A stretch of DNA of 64,000 nt from Cycas panzhihuaensis (taxonomy: Eukaryota > Cycadophyta), in NCBI GenBank assembly GCA_023213395.1, contig CM041465.1:137399741-137463740 (forward strand), read 5' to 3'. This document shows positions 18,063-28,420 of the stretch, piece after piece. Under the pieces are notes generated by a model. It ran no database searches. It had not been told where the DNA came from and saw only the letters and a program-made list of their open reading frames with translations. How positions within the stretch are numbered: the first letter of the stretch is position 1; each line of letters begins with the position of its first letter. The translations under genes were made by a program, and so were the position numbers.

Positions 18063-21000
18063 TCCATCATATATATACAAGAGTGGCTTGTCAAATGTAC
18101 TCTTCAGCAACCCTATTTGACTCAAATAGTTTGGGGATCTTTCTACAAAAACCATGTGGGGTGAGGACTTGCCTTATAATTCTCGTATATAAAGTTACTA
18201 CACCAAGCATGATTGCTTGTGAGAATTCCAAACAATGTGGATGTAGGAAATGTGGTGGAATTACATCAGAAGTCTTTCAAGAGTTTAATAAGACAATGGT
18301 AAGCCTTACGACGGTGATGTTTAACTTCCTCAATGATAGCTACAAGAGAAAATATTATGGGGTCATATTTTGTATGTATAGGATTTAATGCCTTTATGAT
18401 GTTTTTAAGAGTCAACCTCCGAACCACATATTCACATTTTTATTAGTTTCAAGTCAATTTTGGCCTTTAATTAAATTATTCGTAATATAGCTTCTTTGTA
18501 ATGTCGTATAGCCTTGGTCATAGTAGTGCTCATGTGACCAATACTGGGATCTAGGGTCATTTTGGCCAAACTAACTGGTTTCAAATGATGCATAAGTAAT
18601 TTGTTTGTATGGATTTGGGGGAATTGTAAACACACTATCCTTGTGCATTCACACCTCAAATGTGCACCTACACATTCAACCTTCTTACCTTAGTTGAAAT
18701 TAACGTCTAGCTTGCAATACTTACACTGGTTAGTTCCTAAAACCCGACCTTATGCAACCTAATATGGGATAATTTTCTCTAAGAATATATTGCATATTTC
18801 AACATAATTAAATAATAAATATTCCAATTCATTTAACAAATGTTTTAGTACCTTCCTATGAATAATTAAATGCATGCTTCAATTCACATTTAATGCTACC
18901 GTTTGACACCATTGGTAACGCACATTTTTGTATGTTTCTTAATGTCTCTTGAATAAATAGTAAATATATTTTCATGGGTGTTATCAAATGTTTAATGCAC
19001 AACTCTGCATATTACATAAATGAGCACGAGAATGTTAAAAGTAACATTTCAAAATGCACACCATTCTGATGGAGAGATCGTGTGCAAACACCTTTAATCC
19101 ATTATTACTGTGTCAAGTATTATATAGGTTAATGCAATCAATTTTTTTTTTCACAAATGAATCTTCAAGTGTTTGGTCATTATCATTTCTAAAAGCATGG
19201 TAAATGTGATTAAATTTCAGGGAAACATCAACATTAATAAATAAGAATTAAATAGGGGTTGGAAGTGAAGATTAGAAGAATGATGGCTTCACTTAGTCCA
19301 TGATAAATGGGTAAGTTGCTCTCTCTTTCTTGCTTTCATTTTCAAACCTAGAAAGGACGGAATAATCACATTAAACACATTTATAAACGTCATGGATGTC
19401 CAATAAATTTTTTAATTGATGATCCCCTTTATTATAAACAAAATTTATTCTGAATATATATTAAACACATAAGGCCATGGAATATGTCCTAAATCTAAAC
19501 ACCATAACAAAGATAATTTGAGTAATATTTTTAATAAAACCTTTTTCAAAATGTTGGTTGTGTTAGCAAAATGTCATTTGGCTTGATATACAAGAACTTG
19601 AGGGCTAAAAAGGCTGTTGTTGCTTTTATGTCATCCGATATGGTCCAACATTTGGTGATATTGGAAAAAACATGCTTGATAATTCTTGGGAATAGATCCT
19701 CAACTAGGTGGCTGAGTATTCATTGATGTAACCATTGATGGGTGGGGAGTAGTGAAGTAGAGGAAGAGGTGGAGGAGCCATCTTTCTGTTAATAAACCTA
19801 GCCATTGACAAGACCAGAGGTGGTGAGGACAAGGAAGGGGTTTGCCTTGAGATGCAAATGTCAACAAGTTGTAGGATTCACCTCTCATTTTCCTTTATTT
19901 AGCATGGGGCCTCTATCTCAACCATTGCTCAAGAAATTGAGCGAAAAGCCCACTCAACCTTACTATTCTTTGAATACTATGATGAAATGATAGGGTATTG
20001 ATAGGAGAAAATCTTGCTATCAATTCTTGCATTATAATGAACGATGGAGATAAATTATCGTGCTTGTAATGCTTAACCCCTGAAAAACATAGTTAACACT
20101 GAATTATCTTTAGGACTGAATGAACTAGTGAGCCCCCTCTCATTGGACTACATGTATCCATGTGATACCAAAATAATTTTTTGGAGGAGGAAAACTCTCC
20201 CTATTGCCCACCTGCATTGTTACTTCCTCATCAAATCGACTTTCTCTGAGCCCATTTTGTGTAAGATAAGAGCAACTATTCTAGCTCATAATGAGTGTAT
20301 TATTTTTAAAACCCTCTCAATTCCTACTCTGTGTGTGTATAACCCTTTTTTTTTTGTGAATACTTTACATCCATGAAACTTTCATTACTATTGAATTTAT
20401 ATACCATTCTTGTAACTCAACACTCTTATCCTTACTTTGGTAAGAGATGTTATTTTAAAAGGGGGGAAATATCCTTGAAGATTCTCTCATGATAATTCTT
20501 TTTAAGTAGACATTTAAATCCCTATGAGTTAATTCATGAATAAATTGATCATAGTGAGTATCAATAACTTAATGGCATCATAATTTTATGAAATTTAAGG
20601 ATTTGGAATCCAAGCGTAGATTTCTTCTTGCACCATTTTGTTTTTTACAAGTAAAATCTCTATAAAGTGGGGTTGACTTGTCAATATGAGATGCCATAAG
20701 AGAGGGGAATTTAATTTGCCAAAATCTCCTAGAAATTGCATTTGGCATCATTTGTTTAGAGACAACAAGTAGTGGTTTCAAACCTCCCAAAAATCTTGAC
20801 GCTAACATAATCTACGAAGGCCCGATTAAGATTACAAGATCTAAACATACACTAATATTACTAAGCCGTCTTTGTTGCCAATGCTACATGTGCATTCAAA
20901 TTTTGTTTAAATTGTGCATTAATGGCATATTAATTTCAAAATAACCATGCACATCACTTCCATTTCATAATTTGAATTGGAGTGCACCCTTACTAGCTAG

Positions 21001-21621
21001 CTAAAACAATGGCATACCAAGCTATCGTTGCTATAAACACCATGAACATTGGTCAATACATTGTCAACTCCTTATAGCACCACCTCTATTCAAAAAATCA
21101 CAAACCACAATCAATCACGAAATGATGTTGCCTCAATTTGAACAAACATTCCATAGACCATATGTTCTATTATATTTTGATCCCATTGATTGAATGCCGA
21201 ATACCATAAAAACCATTACGCGCCTATTGGAATTAACCACGCAGGCAAAACCTACTTGTCCATCAGAGCATCAACATCCGCCAATCACCATGCCATGCAA
21301 ATTAGCCAAACATCACATGCATGAACATGAGATGTTGACCACTTTGGTTTGCATGTAAAATGACATTAGATGAAAAAGAGAGGTTGAATTATTCATGTTG
21401 ATTAATATCATCGATGCCACTATAGTAAGCGCCCATTAAGCACTAACATCTTCCATTTACCATGAAATGTCGATAAGAAAAAATGCCCACCAATCACTAT
21501 GAAACAAACATAAAGAAAAGGTTGAATTGTGTACGTTGATCAACATCAATGTTGTCTTATTAAAAGTGTAGATTGTTGACCATGCTAAACATAATTCCAC
21601 CAACACAATAATATAGTAATA
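18063..21621. other. AT-rich, no gene recognised
   Basis: Low-GC DNA with only short frames (such as 20128-20376 plus and 20808-20578 minus) and no nameable domain, RNA gene or clear LTR. The stretch from about 21240 to 21620 looks like diverged earlier units of the tandem repeat that follows: TGAATTATTCATGTTGAT near 21384 and TGAATTGTGTACGTTGAT near 21525 are about 140 bp apart. Confidence 0.5.
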
Positions 21622-21900
21622 CGCCACATAAATTTTAAATGAATTTACCGATACCATCAAGCACAATCACAACATCTAAGAATGTCAAATCCACATAAAT
21701 CACTCTAATACAATGCCATAAAACAAATATGTAATGGTGCGGTAACACCATCATTGCCAATTGCCACACAAAAACTGAAATGAATTTGTCAACAATCAAG
21801 CACAATCAAAATGTTGAATATTAACAAATTTGCAGAAATCACTCTAATACAATGCCACAAAACAAATATGTAATGGGTTGGTAGCACTATCATTCCCTAT
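21622..21900 (+). repeat. Tandem repeat, ~139-bp unit, two clear copies
   Basis: Unit 1 starts GCCACATAAA at about 21622 and unit 2 GCCACACAAA at about 21762. Both contain TCAAGCACAATCA, AAATCACTCTAATACAATGCCA and AAACAAATATGTAATGG at matching spacing. Weaker similar blocks to the left suggest a degraded satellite with a ~140-bp period. Confidence 0.75.
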
Positions 21901-22167
21901 CTAGACCCAGAACACCTCTTATAGACCCTTTGAAGGCAAGAACATAAAACCCCGGATTAGAAAACCCAACAATAAATTCAACTATATCGCTAGCTTATAC
22001 ATAATACTAATAATGAACATTGCACCTAGTGTAATATTTCAATGATTATCTGACCTTCATCAACCAAAGTGGTTGGATATATTCAAAGTCGAATTGCCTA
22101 AATCTACACTCGAACGATAAGCAATTACTTCCACACCAAAATCTCCATGCATCACATAAGGATTTGA

Positions 22168-22320
22168 ATTCTGATACCAAAACTCCCATAATCTAAATGC
22201 TAAAACCATACCAATTAGTTGAAGCTGAATTGCAATCCCATAGGTGATGATACCACGAGACTAACCTTGAGCTCCACCTCGTAATAGAATATTTATAGCC
22301 ATTCCATGGTTGGTTCGAGC
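22168..22320 (-). mobile_element. Candidate minus-strand LTR inner end with PBS-like site
   Basis: The reverse complement of 22168-22179 is TGGTATCAGAAT, matching 10 of 12 bases of the initiator-Met primer site. About 110 bp further right the minus strand has CTATAAATAT (near 22289-22298), a TATA-like box. The arrangement resembles the LTR ends at 12779 and 25698, but no LTR boundary or partner is proven. Confidence 0.3.
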
Positions 22321-22691
22321 CAAAAGATTCTTCTTTTTCATTTTAGTTTATTGAAGATGAAGAACATTAAGAATCCATTCCTGTAATACATTCTCTTAGG
22401 GCTTGTATTGTAGAGGTCAAACTTAGACCTCGCATGCTTTATGATACAATAATCATTTTGTCCTTGATGGGATGATGCCCTTTCAGCTTTGGGAGCTCCT
22501 TCACTTATCTTGGAGATTCTTTATCTTTTGGACATCCAATGTGAACTTGTCTTTTACTAATTCTCAATTGGGAATGAGTCCACTTTCAATTCCTCTTGGA
22601 AGTTTCCATTTAAAGAATTTCCATATTTGATTGTTTGCCTACCTTCCTTCTATTAGTGGACGCAGTCGGCCCAGATTTGAGTGAGTGAGTT

Positions 22692-22733
22692 GAAGAGTTG
22701 ACTCATCCCCTACATTCTGATGGTCAACTCTTC
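22692..22733. repeat. Small inverted repeat (11-bp stem, 20-nt loop)
   Basis: GAAGAGTTGAC at 22692-22702 and its exact reverse complement GTCAACTCTTC at 22723-22733. Function unknown; it may be chance. Confidence 0.4.
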
Positions 22734-23895
22734 CTCTCAGAAATGAGGAGTTGATTATTGACAATTATCTACCTACCTTCCTTCTTTCTCCCTTCATAAT
22801 ATATAATTAGATAAATATTAAGTGTTAGATAAAAAATTAATTATTTTATGTTTAAATTTGGTAGAAGATGGGAGGATTTCCTGATGTGCCTCGATCTTTA
22901 GTAAGTTCAACTTTAATGTTCAACAAGTTTGTTAATGTCCATATGAAAATAATTACCATCTACTAGTCCACATGGGTAGCCGGCCCAATTCTGTAGCCAC
23001 TAATTCACTAGGAAGATTATTTGGTTACATTGGTTTGTCGATAATAACTAATAGCCACACTTTAAGAATATGTCATTTTATATAATAGCTTGAATGTGCT
23101 AAAAATACATATAAGAGTAGCATAAATTTTGTATCTCATCTTTTACTTTATAGGACTAGGCAATTTCTTTAGTATCTATTGGCTGACGAAATTACAATAA
23201 ACATTGGCTATATTAACTAAAATACATGAGATATTATTATTATTAGTTAGAAATGCATAAGAAATAGGCTCTTTGGCCTCACAATTGCCCCTCTTAGACT
23301 TATATAAGTGTAATAATACAAAATCTGGCATCAATTTTGACTTGATTAAAGGATATCACTCAAACATAAAAAAAATACTCTATTTTTGATAAAGATTTAA
23401 CTTTCTAAGGCTCTCAGAAGTGTTTAAAGAGTATTTTCATATTTTCTTCTATTCTTTCATTTTTTTCCCTTTATTTAGAGTTTGGTTTTATATAAATAGA
23501 TATTTGAAATCATAAAAGAAAGGTTATGATAAATAAATATGCCGTAAAAATTTGAAAACAAGAAAACAAGACAAAACCTACAAAAGTAACATTTACCTTG
23601 TATTGATTTCAAATATTAGAATATCCATTAAAATAATCACACAAAAGGGTTTGTGCTTATTCACTAATCGTTTTGAAGTGTAAATGAGTCATCTCCTGTA
23701 ATGCAATAGATTAGAAGTCTAAGTTTTATAGCTTAAAGTTGTGAATAGAAAAACTACAAAAGATGTCATAAAAAAGTTAATTAATATTAAAAAGGTAAGT
23801 TAGCCTCTTTTTGTTGGGGCTCTAGTCATGTGGGCTAATCTAGGGGTTGGGCTTAGACCTCAAAAAACATTTTAATTTAATTAAAGCTAAGAGAA
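22734..23895. other. AT-rich, no gene seen, ends at gap
   Basis: Non-coding AT-rich DNA with no identifiable element. The last ungapped base before the N run is 23895. Confidence 0.5.
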
Positions 23896-24395
23896 NNNNN
23901 NNNNNNNNNNNNNNNNNNNNNNNNNNNNNNNNNNNNNNNNNNNNNNNNNNNNNNNNNNNNNNNNNNNNNNNNNNNNNNNNNNNNNNNNNNNNNNNNNNNN
24001 NNNNNNNNNNNNNNNNNNNNNNNNNNNNNNNNNNNNNNNNNNNNNNNNNNNNNNNNNNNNNNNNNNNNNNNNNNNNNNNNNNNNNNNNNNNNNNNNNNNN
24101 NNNNNNNNNNNNNNNNNNNNNNNNNNNNNNNNNNNNNNNNNNNNNNNNNNNNNNNNNNNNNNNNNNNNNNNNNNNNNNNNNNNNNNNNNNNNNNNNNNNN
24201 NNNNNNNNNNNNNNNNNNNNNNNNNNNNNNNNNNNNNNNNNNNNNNNNNNNNNNNNNNNNNNNNNNNNNNNNNNNNNNNNNNNNNNNNNNNNNNNNNNNN
24301 NNNNNNNNNNNNNNNNNNNNNNNNNNNNNNNNNNNNNNNNNNNNNNNNNNNNNNNNNNNNNNNNNNNNNNNNNNNNNNNNNNNNNNNNNNNNNNN
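23896..24395. other. Assembly gap, 500 N
   Basis: Exactly 500 consecutive N, a round number used as a fixed placeholder by scaffolding software rather than a measured gap length. Open frames reported across it are artefacts. Confidence 0.99.
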
Positions 24396-24820
24396 ACAAG
24401 CATGGATTTGTGAAATCAAGTATAGGAGAATCCACATCAAATAGTAATAAAAGTGAAAGCACAACACTAATAAGAAAGGGTGAAAATGGGGCAAGATGCA
24501 AAAAATAAAGGGAGAATGTCAAGGAGGGAACATAAACCACAAGGTAAAAAGAACATAAGTAAATGAAGAAACAAGGGATATAGAAAGCATACAAAGAAAG
24601 GTGAGTCAAATAGAAGCTTTGAAAGCTCGGGGACTACCTCTAGCTCAAAGGACACTTATAGTTCTAATAGTCTCGATGAGTCTAATATGTAATCTTTATG
24701 GAGTCTAGAAAGACGACATCACTTGTTATGAACTAATACCCACCCCTTTTTAGGTGAACCAACATGTTTATTGGGTAATGGAAACCTTCTGCATCATATT
24801 TAAGATGTAGAGGATCAAAG
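24396..24820 (+). repeat. Direct repeat R1, first copy (truncated by gap)
   Basis: Matches 26474-26869 with roughly 85-90 percent identity by eye and one ~30-bp extra segment near 24560-24600. Shared landmarks include ACAAGCATGGATTTGTGAA, ACCTAAAC-free spacer sequence with GGGAACATAAACCACAA, and CATGTTTATTGGGTAATGG. It begins right at the gap, so its left end is lost. It is likely gypsy interior sequence between gag and protease, by position relative to the protease-like repeat R2. Confidence 0.8.
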
Positions 24821-25697
24821 GAAGAACATTATGGAGTCGTAATAAGGTAAAGTAATATATGAATAACTTATATATAATAGATGAGATGAATATTATTTAA
24901 ATGGTATTAGAGATATAATTTAAAGGGTCGTAAACGTAGGGTTTTAAAAGGTGACACCAATGTATAATATATATTACACTAGGTAAGGATACACGTAAAA
25001 ATTGCCAGAGCTATTGCAATGCATGATATGAAGCGATTTATAATATATGGATAATGCAATAGAGCAAGGCAAATTTTTGAATGATATATGCACACCCGCA
25101 ACTGACAAAAAATGACTACGTGGCTGTAAGAGGCAATAGATGCAACTGGAAGAGATGATGATAGCAGTGAATCTACTAACCAGTTAAGAGAAATTAAATG
25201 AGGCGATGAAAAAATCAAGGATGCAGAGAATGAAGAGATGTAGGCAGAACAAGATGACCTCTGATAATGGAAGGAAAAGATGAACGGATGACGATGAAGG
25301 AAGACTATGCAATAATAGAGAACAATAGCAAAAATAGGCAGGAACGATGAACGCAGGAAATGATTTTGACAATGATGGAATGTAGCGCTGAAACCCGTAA
25401 TGTCCAAAACGATGGTGACATATATGTGTGTTGGAAAACACGTCGTAAATATGTATATATGAATTACGTGAGGGCGAACTTCGTAATACATACGTACGCT
25501 GGTATGGACCCAACAAACTAAATCACTGTGTAGCCGCAATGGACTGCACGTTGGATGTTGCAGACTGGCTGTAATAATGTGTAGTGTGGAGGAGACAGAG
25601 GATACAACACAAACCTCCAATGACGACAGGAACGAGGAGATAAATGAAATAGGACAGAAGATTATTGCATATATATGATGGCAAAGCCGAGAAGAGT
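24821..25697 (-). other. Pyrimidine-rich leader on the minus strand, no domain
   Basis: Lies downstream, on the minus strand, of the primer site at 25698-25709. A 243-codon minus frame (25710-24979) is free of stops and starts within the primer site itself. Its composition is dominated by Ser, His, Ile, Phe, Cys and Tyr with no domain, so it is more likely a pyrimidine-biased untranslated leader than a protein gene. Confidence 0.4.
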
Positions 25698-25709
25698 GCT
25701 TTGATACCA
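25698..25709 (-). other. Primer binding site (minus strand)
   Basis: The reverse complement is TGGTATCAAAGC, identical to the primer site of the TRIM-like element at 8311-8322 and one base from the canonical initiator-Met site. Confidence 0.65.
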
Positions 25710-25960
25710 CTTATTCTGATCTTTTCTATAACTGGAACATAATTTAAAAGATTCCAAAGAACACAAGTATGCTTGAAAGTAAATTTGCAGTCAAAAGACC
25801 AATTGGTATTGATTGATAAAAATAAGTGATGATCTTCAATACACTGGAGGCCTCATTTATAAGTGCATGATAGGCCTTTTCAATTATAAGTTACAACTCT
25901 TGGAGATGCCCTTTCACTTTAATTAACAATTACTTAATCCCTTTAAGGAGGTCTGTAACA
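25710..25960 (-). mobile_element. LTR inner part of a minus-strand retrotransposon
   Basis: Directly outside the primer site; the minus strand carries CTTATAAATGAGGCC near 25850-25865, a TATA-like box about 150 bp from the PBS. The outer end must lie before the protease-like repeat that starts at 25968. No partner LTR was identified. Confidence 0.45.
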
Positions 25961-25967
25961 TGTTGCT

Positions 25968-26098
25968 TTTGAAGAGTTAAGGAGTACTTATGACTTTATT
26001 TCTTCAAAATTAGTAAGAAAATTAAACTTAGTACCTATGAAAAAAGAACCTACTTGGGTTGAATCAGTTGACGATGAAACACTTAGGTAAACTAACTT
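25968..26098 (+). pseudogene. Gypsy protease-like fragment, repeat R2 first copy
   Basis: Nearly identical to 28088-28216. On the plus strand it encodes, after a frameshift, FISSKLVRKLNLVPMKKEP, which resembles the segment that follows the DSGAT active site in Ty3/gypsy proteases (HNFIS..L...L.L). The active-site Asp-Ser-Gly is not intact. It is followed by a further ~100 bp of related frame (FKGKW, ELFSLSIPL). It is a scrap with no gag or RT attached. Confidence 0.55.
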
Positions 26099-26473
26099 TA
26101 AGGGCAAATGGTGAGATGAACTTTTCTCTCTTTCTATTCCCTTATGTCTAACATCTATCATTAGTAATAACAACCATTCTAAATAATAGGATTCAAAGGA
26201 AAGAACGTGGCATGGTCAACTGCAAATTGTTGTAGTGATTGAAATACTAGCTTGATTATGACTATAATAATACCACTGCTATAACTACTTCAAGACATAC
26301 TAATTAGTAAATATGGATAATAGACTCGACCTTGCATCAATTATAGAAAAGAACTGGGTCTTAGAAAAAAGCTTAGAAAAGATGATAAGTAGTAGAATTA
26401 AAACTTAAGTTAGAAAATAAGGGAAGGGAATACTTGATGAATAATGATATGTTAAATGAAGAGCAATATCAAG

Positions 26474-26869
26474 ACAAGCATGGATTTGTGAAGTCAAGTA
26501 TAGGAGGATCCACATCAAATAGTAAGAAAAGTGAAAGCACAACAATAATAAGGAAGGATAAAAATGGGGCAAGGGGCAAAAACAAAGGGGGAACGTTAAG
26601 AAGGGAACATAAACCACAAAGTAAAAAGAATGTAAGTAGTTGGAGAAAGGTGAATCAAATAGAAGCTTTGAAAGCTTAGGGACTGCCTCTAGCTTGAAGG
26701 ACACTTATAGTTCTAATAGCCTCAATGAGTCTAATATGTAATCTCAATCGAGTCTAGAAAGACGACATCACTTGTTATGAACTAATAGTTGCACATTTTT
26801 AGGTGAACTAACATGTTTATTGGGTAATGGCAACCTTTTACATCATATTTAAGATGTAGAAGATCAAAG
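26474..26869 (+). repeat. Direct repeat R1, second copy
   Basis: Second copy of 24396-24820. It includes an 81-codon plus frame (26434-26679) rich in Lys, Ser, Gly and Asn, like the basic linker of a gag protein but without a zinc knuckle. It lies about 2.08 kb right of the first copy, while R2 copies lie 2.12 kb apart, suggesting a 2.1-kb tandem duplication later altered. Confidence 0.75.
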
Positions 26870-28087
26870 TAGGTTATTGTGGTGTCTTATTTTGGAGCAT
26901 TTGTTATTTGTTGGCTAGCATAGGCAGTAGTGATTCTAAGAGGAGCCCTTGCCTTGAAGAGGATTAGCATTCATCTTATTTAACTCATTTTCTATATTAT
27001 TTTTTTATAATTAGCATATTTTTATTAATTGGTGTTATTTATTAGTCGATATATGTTATTAAACCCATTGGATTCATAATATTACCATAAAAGCAAAAGA
27101 AGAGAACAAAAGGAAATAAACCTGTATAGTAGAAAATTGAAACTTCTAAACTATGAAGGAAAAAGAGGCATGGGAGAAGAGATAAAAAATTGGATACATA
27201 AGCTAAGAAGATACTTTAAGACTAGGTAGTTATATCAAGACCTCAATAACCACATATTAATTAATAAGACTTCCACTCACTTAGTGGCATGACAAACTCC
27301 ATAGTTACAAAACAAAACCAAAGTTTATCCCTTAGAATAAATTAAAAAAGATTTTTTGTAATAAATTTATCTTTGAAAATTTCTTATAAGATAGTCTAAA
27401 TGTTTTTTGCAATTTAAAGCATAGAAGCCTTAACATAAGTGAGCATAAAGAAAAATTTGAAATCCTTAATAGATTTATACATATTATCTAAGGAAAGGAT
27501 CAACTTATAAGATTCATTAATGGATTGAATTGAGAATGTTGCACTTATGTATGGGTTGATAAGCCTAATTTAATGAGAGATATGAAGAGCAAAGGAGTGG
27601 AGAAAAAAGGAGGAGGGAATGGTTGCATGAAAGGGAAGGTGCTTGCATGGGCAGTACGCTTAAGACACAAAAGAAAGAGATATAAAGTAAGTAGAAGGGA
27701 TGGTCACAAAGACAAGGATAGCAACTAGGATTATTGAAGCATTGAGACTTCTACTAGAGGCCATAATAGCTCTTAAGAGGAATAGTCTGGCTGAGATTTA
27801 TATGGAAAACCTCCTAGGTAGCTAAGTAATTAAAATCAAGTCCAAAATTAATGAAACAAATTTAAAACTATAAATTATTGGGACTGCAAAGAAGCACACT
27901 CAAGATAGAATTGTTTCTAATTTAGGACATATAGTCATCCCAAAAGTGCTATAGCTTCGATTGTAACAGCGTTAATACCCTCACAACAATAGATGCACAT
28001 ACATGTTATAATTCAATTAAGGAAAATATATATGTAATTATCTTTCATGCAAGTAAATGACAAAATAAATGAATAATATTTCATTGC
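26870..28087. other. No gene recognised
   Basis: AT-rich sequence between the second R1 and second R2 copies. It does not resemble the stretch between the first R1 and R2 copies. No domain seen. Confidence 0.45.
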
Positions 28088-28420
28088 TTTTGAAGAGTTA
28101 AGGAGTACTTATAACTTTATTTCTTCAAAATTAGTAAGAAAATTAAACTTAGTACCTATGAAAAAAGAACCTACTTGGGTTGAATCGATTGTGATGAAAC
28201 ACTTAGGTAAACTAATGTTATTTTAGAAAATTTAATGTTTGAGATAAATAAATACCAAATATATAGAGATTTTCAATTGCTAGATTTGGGAAAGTATGAA
28301 GCCATAATAGGCATGGTTTGCTTAGAATCCATTAGTGCGTATATAGGTTGCCATAATAAGCAAGTCATTATGACCAAACATCCTAACAGAGTTATTGTTA
28401 TTTAAGTAAGGAGAGATCCA
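28088..28420 (+). pseudogene. Ty3/gypsy aspartic protease remnant, repeat R2 second copy
   Basis: The first 129 bp match 25968-26098 (FISSKLVRKLNLVP). It continues further than the first copy into LLDLGKYEAIIGMVCLESIS (about 28275-28335). That corresponds to the second half of a gypsy protease, where L.L..YD.ILGMDWL is conserved. The frame is broken and the catalytic triplet is degraded (AAGAGTTAAGGA where Asp-Ser-Gly would be). The protease would cut gag-pol into mature proteins in a living element. Here no downstream RT follows: after 28420 the sequence becomes unassigned AT-rich DNA. Confidence 0.65.

Noticed and set aside
22692-22733. Hairpin as a microRNA precursor or terminator
   Set aside because: An 11-bp stem is too short for a plant microRNA precursor, and nothing nearby suggests transcription.
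23840-24609. Four open frames of 187-240 codons across the N run
   Set aside because: They consist almost wholly of unknown residues from the 500-N gap and are artefacts.
24902-24913. TGGTATTAGAGA as a plus-strand primer binding site
   Set aside because: It matches 10 of 12 bases but lies within AT-rich sequence with no LTR end before it and no coding region after it.
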